This document shows positions 1-6,700 of a DNA stretch of 7,212 nt, one piece after another. This DNA comes from Amoebophilaceae bacterium UBA1467 (GTDB taxonomy: Bacteria; Bacteroidota; Bacteroidia; Cytophagales; Amoebophilaceae). Below the pieces are notes generated by a model. The model did not search any database. It had not been told where the DNA came from and saw only the letters and a program-made list of their open reading frames with translations. The stretch covers positions 1 to 7,212 of the forward strand of contig DCSL01000043.1 of the NCBI GenBank assembly GCA_002325615.1, written 5' to 3'. Position numbers and translations under genes: made by a program. The stretch's first letter is position 1. Each line of letters begins with the position of its first letter.

Positions 1-1
1 C

Positions 2-106
2 CATCTTGCTTCTGGTCTTGTCCCTGAGGGGATCTTGGCCTTGTTCTTAGGAGCAACAGGGGGACACGGGAAAAAGCTGCTTCGGGAGCCCCCTATCTCT
101 TTGTAA
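2..106 (+). CDS. Possible 3' end of an unidentified gene (partial)
   Basis: One forward frame is open from the left edge to a TAA at 104-106, giving 34 residues that contain GLVPEGILALFLGATGG and end REPPISL. The composition (Gly, Leu, Ala, Pro) could be the C-terminus of a real protein, but I do not recognise a family. A frame on the minus strand is also open across all of 1-157, so openness alone proves little here. A loose G-run/C-run pair (58-63 with 89-94) lies inside the frame, followed by a pyrimidine-rich stretch, so the end could instead be terminator-like DNA. I therefore hold this call weakly. Confidence 0.22.
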   Translation, partial: HLASGLVPEGILALFLGATGGHGKKLLREPPISL

Positions 107-131
107 GTTGGTGCGCATTCCTTTAGTTTTG
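100..131 (+). promoter_or_regulatory. Bacteroidota-type promoter upstream of the pckA remnant
   Basis: TTTG at 100-103 is followed after exactly 20 bp by TAGTTTTG at 124-131. This is an exact match to the Bacteroidota primary sigma factor pattern, a -33 TTTG/TTG and a -7 TAnnTTTG about 19-21 bp apart. Transcription would start near 137-140, leaving a leader of about 20 nt before the ATG at 158. The distance and direction fit the pckA remnant. The motif was matched by eye; activity is inferred. Confidence 0.5.
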
Positions 132-137
132 GCGCAC
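111..137. repeat. Inverted repeat around the -7 box (possible operator)
   Basis: GTGCGC at 111-116 and GCGCAC at 132-137 are perfect reverse complements separated by 15 bp. The spacer holds almost all of the promoter's -7 box (124-131). The half-sites are 21 bp apart, about two helical turns, the geometry expected of a dimeric repressor or activator. As RNA it could also fold, but most of it lies upstream of the predicted transcript start, so a DNA-binding site is the more natural reading. The repeat is seen directly; the regulatory role is inference. Confidence 0.4.
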
Positions 138-157
138 TCAATGCAATTAGACACCTC

Positions 158-460
158 ATGCAGCAATCGTACGAACAGACCAGGGCCTGGTGGCTGAGCA
201 AAATGGCGTTAGCACATGTAAGAGAGGCCCATTGGCAACTGAGCCCAGCTGTGTTGGTAGAAGAAGCAATCCAAAAAAAAGAAGGCGTACTCTCACAAGA
301 AGGAGCCCTGGTGTGCGATACAGGGAAGTTTACAGGCCGATCGCCGCGTGATAAGTTTATTGTCCAAGACGATGTGCCTATTTTTTTACATCTTTCAGCC
401 GTAGAGGGTTGCCGTGTCTGGCGCCAGGCTTACCTGTATCAGACAGCCACTTTTCCCTAA
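158..460 (+). pseudogene. pckA: Truncated phosphoenolpyruvate carboxykinase (ATP) remnant
   Basis: The intact enzyme converts oxaloacetate and ATP to phosphoenolpyruvate, ADP and CO2 in the cytoplasm, at the entry to gluconeogenesis, and is about 530 residues long. This frame has only 100 codons. Residues 28-72 carry the family's N-terminal signature: NLSP-like QLSPAVLVEEAI, then GVLSQEGALVCDTG and KFTGRSPRDKFIV. Arg61 corresponds to the substrate-binding Arg65 of the E. coli enzyme. Residues 73-100 no longer match well. They look like a second family segment (V-W-R-Q-A-Y ... T-F) joined after a deletion and damaged by small indels. The kinase P-loop, metal ligands and all C-terminal parts are missing, so the product cannot be an active enzyme. 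The frame ends in TAA at 458-460, overlapping the xerD stop by a few bases; the two genes converge. The start ATG is kept because a promoter lies just upstream. The pckA origin is firm; how the gene broke is inferred. Confidence 0.85.
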
Positions 461-1356
461 CTCCGAGGATGAAATTCCTGGATGACCTGCTTGAGGTAAT
501 GTCGATCTAGGTGGGTATAAATCTCGGTGGTGGTGATGGACTGGTGGCCTAGCATTTCTTGCACAGCTCTCAGGTCTGCACCACCCTCTATTAGGTGCGT
601 AGCAAAAGCATGTCGAAAGGTGTGAGGGCTGATGGACTTTCTCAACCCAGTTTTATGTGCTAATTCCTTAACAATCAAAAAAACCATATGACGGGTCAGT
701 CGCTCGCCTCTGCTATTCAAAAATACATGATTGGCAAAGTCTCTTTGGAGAGGAAGGCGGCACCGTATCTCTTCTATATATAGGTGTATGTACTTGAGAG
801 CTATTTGTCCTATGGGGACTAAGCGCTCTTTATTTCCTTTTCCCAGGATGCGTAAAAAGCCTTCTTCAGCATATAGGTGACTGAGCTTCAGCTCAATGAG
901 TTCAGAGACACGCAAGCCAGCACTGTACAACGTTTCTAATAGGGCCCGGTTGCGCATGCCCGTGGGCTTGGAGTGATCAATGGCCATAAAAAGTGCTTCG
1001 ATCTCATGGACCTCTAGCGTGGTTGGAAGCTTGCGTCCTATTTTAGGACTTGCTACCAGGGCAACAGGATCTTCAGTTAAGTACTCCTCGAGCACAAGGA
1101 ACTTATAAAAGGACCTGATTGCTGACAGCATGCGTGCTTGGCTCGTAGCACTCATGCCTGTTGTATGTAGGTGAACCAGAAATGCTTGTAGATGTTGGGT
1201 CTCCACGGCCAGGGGTTGGATGAAGAAATGGTCTTTTTGCAGGAATCGCCATAGCTTATTAACATCCTGTAGGTAAGCAACCACAGATTGTGGCAATAAA
1301 GCGCGTTCCAGGCGTAGGTAGGTTTCAAACTGTTGCAGCAGCACTTCCCAGATCAC
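457..1356 (-). CDS. xerD: Site-specific tyrosine recombinase XerD
   Basis: This 299-residue protein is full length for the Xer family (about 300). With a XerC-type partner it would resolve chromosome dimers at dif near the terminus, in the cytoplasm. The N-terminal SAM-like core-binding domain covers roughly residues 1-90 and the catalytic domain 110-290. All six catalytic positions are visible: Arg149 (SAGLRVSEL), Lys173 (GKGNKER), His245 and Arg248 (PHTFRHAFATHLIEGGADLR), His271 (MLGHQSITTTEIY) and nucleophile Tyr280. The C-terminus HPRS is typical, so the 3' end is intact despite abutting the pckA remnant. The start is GTG (complement of 1354-1356): an in-frame TAA lies just upstream, and the next Met, near residue 68, would remove most of the DNA-binding domain. 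No Shine-Dalgarno is evident. XerD fits better than XerC from the overall pattern, but the two are hard to separate by eye. A generic integrase is less likely because there is no mobile-element context. Confidence 0.93.
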   Translation of the reverse strand: MIWEVLLQQFETYLRLERALLPQSVVAYLQDVNKLWRFLQKDHFFIQPLAVETQHLQAFLVHLHTTGMSATSQARMLSAIRSFYKFLVLEEYLTEDPVALVASPKIGRKLPTTLEVHEIEALFMAIDHSKPTGMRNRALLETLYSAGLRVSELIELKLSHLYAEEGFLRILGKGNKERLVPIGQIALKYIHLYIEEIRCRLPLQRDFANHVFLNSRGERLTRHMVFLIVKELAHKTGLRKSISPHTFRHAFATHLIEGGADLRAVQEMLGHQSITTTEIYTHLDRHYLKQVIQEFHPRS

Positions 1357-1590
1357 GTATTATATAGAGTTGATTGAGCTGAAGAATAATCCTTCAGCGA
1401 CTAAAAAATTATATAAAAGACATACCTTTGGTCAGTCTTACTCCCGACTGCTTGTTAGCGCTGTTCTGACACACTGTAGACACTGAGGCAATAAGCAAGT
1501 CATTCTGACAGCTATATACTTTTTGGCAACAAAGTTGCTCTGGTGACATATGACTTTCTTTCTTTAGAGGCCCCCATAAGTTAAAAAAAT
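1357..1590. other. Divergent xerD/grpE intergenic region
   Basis: This 234-nt spacer separates two divergently transcribed genes and must hold both promoters. TACCTTTG at 1423-1430 is an exact Bacteroidota -7 match facing grpE, but it has no TTTG at the right distance and lies about 160 nt from the start codon. TACTTTTTG at 1517-1525 is closer to grpE but has one extra base. The perfect repeat GCAAC-AAA-GTTGC (1526-1538) follows it directly, where an operator could sit. It is not the CIRCE element (TTAGCACTC-N9-GAGTGCTAA), which I did not find. On the minus strand the 20 nt before xerD include TATATAATAC. No convincing gene is present. Confidence 0.45.
1378..1398. repeat. Perfect 7-bp inverted repeat upstream of xerD
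   Basis: GCTGAAG (1378-1384) and CTTCAGC (1392-1398) pair perfectly across a 7-nt loop, 22 bp from the xerD GTG. No T-run follows on either strand, so it is not a standard intrinsic terminator. It could be an operator or a hairpin in the xerD leader. The repeat is seen directly; the role is unknown. Confidence 0.4.
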
Positions 1591-2133
1591 ATGAAAAAAG
1601 AACTGTCAACCCCCAAAGAAGCTCAAGAGGCTACCCCAGTTCAAGAAAAAGAGAACAACAGACAAGAATACCCCTCTCAGGCACTTAAGAAAGCCCAAGA
1701 GGACCTAGCAGCAGCGAATGACAAGTACCTCAGGCTGTATTCAGAGTTTGAAAATTTCAGAAAAAGAGCTACCAAGGAAAAGTTCTCCTTGATAGAGGCA
1801 GCTGGTGAGGGGGTCCTCAAAAAGTTATTGCCTATTGTAGATGACTTTGAACGGGCTTTAGCGGCTTTGCAATCCACCGATGCAACTGCCCCAGCCACGC
1901 AAGAAGGTATCCGCCTAATTTACGAAAAACTGACACATCTATTGCAACAAGAAGGAGTCCAGCCCATGCCCCTAGAAAAAGGAACAGCATTTGATGCTGA
2001 GCTCCACGAGGCAGTTACACAAATTCCTGTAGAGGACAAGGAAATGCAAGGTAAAGTGTTAGAGGTACTTGAAAAAGGGTACTTGTTGAAAGAGAAGGTT
2101 TTGAGATTTGCTAAAGTGGTAACCGGAGCATAA
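1591..2133 (+). CDS. grpE: Nucleotide exchange factor GrpE
   Basis: GrpE is the cytoplasmic cofactor that releases ADP from DnaK so that ATP can rebind and bound substrate is freed. The protein has 180 residues, normal for the family. Residues 1-30 are charged and probably disordered, about 31-90 form the long dimerising helix (YLRLYSEFENFRKRATKEK is the conserved core), and about 125-180 form the beta-wing that enters the DnaK cleft. The C-terminal signature is present: GTAFDAELHEAV at 131-142 and GYLLKEKVLRFAKVV near the end. The phenylalanine in RFAKVV is the form I associate with Bacteroidota. The ATG at 1591 is preceded by an A-rich stretch rather than a Shine-Dalgarno. The stop TAA overlaps the dnaJ ATG by one base (TAATG at 2131-2135), so the two are almost certainly cotranscribed and translationally coupled. 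No dnaK or hrcA lies beside it, and I see no CIRCE element, so heat-shock control is not shown by the sequence. Confidence 0.97.
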   Translation: MKKELSTPKEAQEATPVQEKENNRQEYPSQALKKAQEDLAAANDKYLRLYSEFENFRKRATKEKFSLIEAAGEGVLKKLLPIVDDFERALAALQSTDATAPATQEGIRLIYEKLTHLLQQEGVQPMPLEKGTAFDAELHEAVTQIPVEDKEMQGKVLEVLEKGYLLKEKVLRFAKVVTGA

Positions 2134-3263
2134 TGACCAAAAGAGATTATTACGAAATACTAGGTGTTGAGCGCAATGCAAGCCCTGAAGAGATCAAAAA
2201 AGCCTACAGGAAGGTTGCACTTCAGTATCACCCTGATAAAAATCCTGATAATAAAGCAGCGGAGGAAAAGTTTAAAGAGGCTGCTGAAGCCTATGAAGTA
2301 TTGAGTCATACTGAGAAAAAACAGCAGTATGATCGCTTTGGACATGCGGGGGTACGTGGCCCTGGAGGCAGAGGTCCGGAGATGAATATGGAGGACATCT
2401 TTACACAGTTCAGTGATATTTTTGGCAGCAGTAGCCCGTTCGAAAGCTTTTTTAGTCAAGGACAGCGAAGAGTGCGCAAAGGGACTGACTTGCGCATTAA
2501 GCTTAAACTCTCTCTCAAAGAAGTCGCCAATGGCGTTAACAAGAAGATCAAAATAAAGCGGTATGCTACCTGCGCAACCTGTGGGGGTAATGGTGCTAAA
2601 GACGGCACCGCCATTGCTACTTGCAGTGTTTGTCAAGGCACTGGCCAGATGCGCAAGGTAGCCAATACAATGCTAGGGCAAGTCATGACCACTACTCCCT
2701 GCAACGCTTGCCACGGAGAGGGAAAGACCATCTCAGCACCCTGTACCACTTGTCAGGGAGAAGGAAGGCTCTTGCAAGAAGAGGTGCTCAATCTTCAGAT
2801 TCCCGCTGGTGTTAGCGATGGCATGCAACTATCTATGACTAGTAAGGGCAATGTCCCTGTCCGTGGAGGCGTACCCGGCAACTTGTTGATTCTCACCGAA
2901 GAAAAAGCAGATGACCTTCTTAAGCGAGAGGATAACAATGTTCATTACAACCTCTACATCAGTATCATTGATGCAGCTTTGGGCAGTGAGGTAGAAGTGC
3001 CTACCATCGCAGGCAAGGCGAAGGTAAAAATACCCGCTGGTACCCAAAGTGGCAAAGTATTGCGGCTGCGTGGCAAAGGCATCAGCGATATTAATAGTTA
3101 TGGCAAGGGGGACCAACTTATTCATGTCCATGTATGGACGCCTCAACAGCTTACCAAAGAGGAGCACGAAATACTTGCTTCCTTAAAAGATGCCTCTAAC
3201 TTCGCGCCTAATCCTAGTAGCAAAGAGCGAAGTTTTTTTGATCGCGTACGTTCTCTTTTTTAA
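2133..3263 (+). CDS. dnaJ: Chaperone protein DnaJ (type I Hsp40)
   Basis: DnaJ delivers unfolded proteins to DnaK and stimulates its ATPase in the cytoplasm. The protein has 376 residues, the standard length for a type I DnaJ. The J-domain covers residues 4-70 with the essential HPD at 33-35 and the QYDRFGH end of helix IV. A short Gly/Phe-rich linker (about 73-110) follows, including MEDIFTQFSDIFG. The zinc-binding domain has four intact CxxCxGxG repeats beginning at Cys147, Cys164, Cys190 and Cys204, so all eight zinc ligands are kept. The C-terminal substrate-binding domains and dimerisation region run from about 212 to 376, ending FFDRVRSLF. The G/F linker is rather short and poor in repeated GGF units. 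The start ATG shares its A with the grpE stop codon, so expression is coupled to grpE. This intact, ordinary housekeeping gene has no odd features. Confidence 0.99.
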   Translation: MTKRDYYEILGVERNASPEEIKKAYRKVALQYHPDKNPDNKAAEEKFKEAAEAYEVLSHTEKKQQYDRFGHAGVRGPGGRGPEMNMEDIFTQFSDIFGSSSPFESFFSQGQRRVRKGTDLRIKLKLSLKEVANGVNKKIKIKRYATCATCGGNGAKDGTAIATCSVCQGTGQMRKVANTMLGQVMTTTPCNACHGEGKTISAPCTTCQGEGRLLQEEVLNLQIPAGVSDGMQLSMTSKGNVPVRGGVPGNLLILTEEKADDLLKREDNNVHYNLYISIIDAALGSEVEVPTIAGKAKVKIPAGTQSGKVLRLRGKGISDINSYGKGDQLIHVHVWTPQQLTKEEHEILASLKDASNFAPNPSSKERSFFDRVRSLF

Positions 3264-3433
3264 AGAATGTAGCCTGCAGAGCAACAGTGAGCTGGATGTT
3301 AGCATATCATGTATTTCTCACATTTTTTTACTTCGTAACGCATTCAATGGCTTCACTGCAATCACTACTAACAGGCGATATATAAAAAGGAATTTCTCGC
3401 ATGATAGCTACTTTGTTTTATCGTGCAGCGCTT

Positions 3434-3454
3434 GGTATAGCTTGCTAGCATACC
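3434..3454. repeat. Hairpin-forming inverted repeat, 8 bp with one bulge
   Basis: GGTAT (3434-3438) pairs with ATACC (3450-3454) and GCT (3440-3442) with AGC (3447-3449), leaving a bulged A at 3439 and the loop TGCT. There is no T-run after it, so it is not a canonical terminator. It sits 19 bp before a second, stronger hairpin. Confidence 0.4.
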
Positions 3455-3473
3455 CACGGTAGCAAACCAGGGC

Positions 3474-3496
3474 GCTTTTTACTTATGGTAAAAAGC
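3474..3496. repeat. Perfect 9-bp hairpin, possible dnaJ transcript end
   Basis: GCTTTTTAC (3474-3482) and GTAAAAAGC (3488-3496) are perfectly complementary around a 5-nt loop TTATG. The T-run is inside the stem rather than after it and the stem is AT-rich, so a standard intrinsic terminator is doubtful. It lies 211 nt past the dnaJ stop, where it could protect or end the grpE-dnaJ transcript. The structure is seen directly; the role is inferred. Confidence 0.45.
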
Positions 3497-3580
3497 ATGA
3501 GAAGGGGTTGATTTTCTAGGCGGTCTTTTCCGACGGAAGCACTAGTCTATTATTTTTATTTTCCCTCACAACTGGGTAAT

Positions 3581-3607
3581 CTATTGCTAGGGCGTGGCAA
3601 ACAATAG
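3581..3607. repeat. 6-bp inverted repeat with 15-bp spacer
   Basis: CTATTG (3581-3586) and CAATAG (3602-3607) are perfect reverse complements. Half-site spacing is 21 bp, the same as in the 111-137 repeat, although the sequences differ. It could be a protein-binding site upstream of the helicase gene, or chance in an AT-rich stretch. Confidence 0.25.
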
Positions 3608-3780
3608 CAAAAAATGAGAAACATGATGGAAGTAATGATTGGAAATACCAACGGAATATTTCCTGGCAGGCTGCTGCAGTATGATATTGCGTGGGAAGGC
3701 AATGCAATTTGGGCATTTTGAGCGTACTTGGCGTTAGAAGTCCGTGGCGCTTTTGTGTGGAGGGACCATCATAACACTGA

Positions 3781-6700
3781 TTGCTGGCGTTACAGAGTCC
3801 ATTGGCTACACTCAAAATATATCGTTCTTCTGCGGGTGCTGGCAAGACCCATACCTTGGTTAGTGAATACCTTAAGCTAGCACTAGACCACCCGGAAGGA
3901 TTTGCCCAAATTTTGGCGGTAACCTTTACCAACCAGGCAACCCAGGAGATGAAGCAGCGCATCCTGGCATACCTGCACAACCTGGCCCAAGGTATCCCCA
4001 GCCCAGTGGCCGAGGCGTTGCTACAAGACAAAGGGTGGAGTAGAGGCGTTTTACAAAGCCGTGCTCAGGCCGTCTTGTCCAACATCCTACACCAGTATGC
4101 GCGTTTTTCTGTCAGTACCATTGACAGTTTTTTTCAAAAGATCATTCGAGGGTTTGCCCAAGAGCTTGGGCTTCAGAGCGGCTTTCGTATTGAGATAGAG
4201 CAGGGGCATGTGCTGGCCACTATCATCGATGACTTGGTGGCTTCAGCCAGTCAGGACCAACAATTGCAGCAGTGGCTAGTGGAGTTTGCCGAAGACAAGC
4301 TTTTGAACGGCAAGCCCTGGAACTTTAAGCATGAGCTGGCTGCCCTGGGCCAGGAGCTCTTTACAGAGTCCTTTGGGGTCCACGAACACCAGCTAGTACA
4401 AGTTATAAGTGACCCAACAACCTTGCGTCGGTTTCTCCGAGACCTTTACCAGCACATCACCTACTTTGAGCATAAGCTCCAAGGCTTGGGACAGCAAGCC
4501 CTCACCATCATTCAGCAGGCCGGTCTAGTCGTCAATGATTTTGCGTATGGGAACAGTGGGGTGGCTGGCTATCTGGCAGGTCTAGTTGCCAAGCGCAAAT
4601 GGACGCCTTCACAAAGGGCCTTGCAGGCCTTGCAGCGTGTAGAGGCGTGGTATAGCCGAGCATCTGACAAGCGAGAGCGCATCGTGAAAGTCGTACAAGA
4701 TGAGTTAAAGCCATGCTTGCAAGAGACGGTGAATTTTTACGACGCCCACCACCGCACCTACCATACGGCCCTGGAAGTGCGGCACTTTATCTATGCTTTT
4801 GGCATTGTTACCCAGCTGCTAGCAAGGCTTAACGACTACCGGGCTGCACACAACGTCATGCTTGTGTCAGATGCTGCTCTTTTTTTGCGTAAAATCATTG
4901 CCGAAAACGAAACGCCGTTTGTATACGAAAAAATTGGGGCTTTTTATAAACATTTCTTGATCGATGAATTCCAAGATATCTCTGGGTTTCAGTGGCAAAA
5001 TTTTAAACCGCTCATAGAAAATAGCCTGAATGAGGGCCTCCCAAGCTTGGTTGTAGGTGACGTCAAACAATCCATCTATCGGTGGCGGGGCGGTGACTGG
5101 CGGCTATTGCTTACCCAGCTTGAAAAAGACATAGGGCGTACTACTGTGGTGACTCTGGATCAAAACTGGCGCAGCAAGCAACACATCGTTGATTTTAATA
5201 ACTCCTTTTTCACCACAGTTGCTGCTACACTTGTTCAGCACCTGACAGATGAGTTAGCCATGCTGGAAGATCCTGCCTTGAAAAAGGATCTGATGGCACA
5301 AGTACAACAGCTTGGTACTGCCTACCAGGAGGTACACCAGCAGCTGCCTCCTCAGCGTGTACAGGCCGACAAGGGCTATGTGAACATTACTTTTCTAGAG
5401 GATGCTGCTGATAATGAAATGCCCCAAAGCTGGCGAGAGGTTTCTAAGGCCCGGCTTCCTCTGCTCATTGAGGCGCTGCAACAGGACGGCGTTGCTTTGA
5501 AAGACATTGCGCTGCTAGTGAGGAGCAATGCCGAAGGGCGTGATCTTTTCCGGACTTTGCTGGCCCATCAGCACTCTCCCCAGGCCCAACCTGGTTGTCG
5601 TTATGACGTCATTTCTTCAGAATCTCTGTATTTGGGCTATCATCCGTGGGTGAACCTTCTCATCAATGCCCTCAAGTGTTTGGTGCAGGAAGAAGCGCCT
5701 CTGGCCCAAGCCGAACTGCGGTACTTGTACCAGGTGCATGTGCTGCAAGCAGCGCCTGCTACTTTGCATGACTGCTTCCAGGCTGAAGAGGGAGCCGCGC
5801 CTTTGCCTGAGGAATTTGTGAGCCAACGGCTTTACTTGCAGCAGCTCCCTTTGTACGAGCTTATAGAAGCATTGATTTCCCTTTTTCAGCTACACCAGGC
5901 TGCAGCTATTCCCTTTTTGCAGGCCTTTCAGGATGTAGTGCTGGCTTTTTCAGCTAAGGAAGTGGCAGATATTCGTAGTTTTTTGGACTGGTGGGAAGAA
6001 CGAGGCTATAGACACACTTTGCCTCGGGTAGTTGAGCAAGATGCGATGACGCTCATGACCATTCACCAAGCCAAAGGCTTGCAGTTCAAAGTCGTCATCC
6101 TTCCCTTTTGTGCGTGGGACTTGGACCATCATGTGCACCGACCACCCACTTTGTGGTGTGCTACAGACGTTGCCCCCTTTGCCGCCTTCCCTGTACTGCC
6201 TGTGCGTTATACACACCGTTTGAAGAATACCGTTTATGTGCGTGCCTATTATGAAGAACGCATGCAAGCGTATCTAGACCACCTCAATTTACTCTATGTG
6301 GCTTTTACAAGACCCGAAGACCGGCTCTATGTGTTTGCCCAACGCCCTATCAAGGTGGCGCCGAAAACCACTTCAGACCTGCTCTACCAAACTTTTTTGC
6401 CAACACAAGAACTTGCTACTGCACCGAAGGCTTGGGACTGTTGTTGGGATGTAACCACCGGTGTGTTGGAGATAGGTACTACCCAGTCCCTGTCCCTGGC
6501 GCAGCCAGGGGGCCAAGCTACTGCAACAAACTTGCAACAGTACTTCACGAACAATTGGCTGCAACAGCATGTACAAAACTATTTGTCCCCTTCTGAGGCT
6601 GTGGAGCCATGGACTGCTCAAGCAAGCTATGGCAAACTGGTTCACCGTATTTTGGCACAACTGACCAGCATGGAGGCATGGCCTGTGGTGTTGGCTGCTT

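Larger units (their letters stand above)
3264..3780. other. 517-nt region without a recognisable gene
   Basis: Between dnaJ and the helicase I find no family I can name in any frame. Plus-strand frames hold only short open stretches. The dnaJ +1 frame runs to 3462, but its product looks random. A small ORF at 3623-3721 (32 codons, starting MMEVMIGNTNGI) and a 29-codon hydrophobic ORF near 3296 have no recognisable features. The minus-strand frame that crosses 3516-4031 is mostly the complement of the helicase. No TAnnTTTG promoter was found on either strand. The region does contain four inverted repeats: 3434-3454, 3474-3496, 3528-3538 (TTCCG-A-CGGAA) and 3581-3607. It is either decayed DNA or holds an untranslated RNA or regulatory segment. 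Confidence 0.5.

Noticed and set aside
58..94. AGGGGG / CCCCCT pair followed by a pyrimidine-rich stretch, as a terminator.
   Set aside because: The loop is 25 nt, the stem has only 6 bp and no continuous T-run follows. Too weak to annotate.
110..137. GGTGCGCAT at 110-118 equals the first nine bases of the E. coli dif site, and a xerD gene is near.
   Set aside because: The remaining 19 bases do not resemble dif (no TGTATA-like centre or TTATGTTAAAT-like XerD arm). The region is better explained as a promoter with an inverted repeat. Dif usually does not sit beside xerD.
457..1356. Tyrosine recombinase as the integrase of a mobile element next to a broken gene.
   Set aside because: Length, motif spacing and C-terminus match housekeeping Xer; there is no att-like direct repeat, tRNA target, or phage or transposon gene nearby.
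1409..1609. Minus-strand ORF of 66 codons between xerD and grpE.
   Set aside because: It overlaps the grpE start, has random-looking composition and lies where both divergent promoters must be.
2160..2636. Minus-strand ORF of 158 codons inside dnaJ.
   Set aside because: A shadow of the dnaJ coding frame; no recognisable domain.
3190..3462. Plus-strand ORF of 90 codons starting inside dnaJ.
   Set aside because: Out of frame with dnaJ for its first quarter; the rest looks like random translation of non-coding DNA.
3516..4031. Minus-strand ORF of 171 codons overlapping the helicase start.
   Set aside because: About half is the complement of the conserved Walker A region of the helicase, and the other half has no recognisable features.
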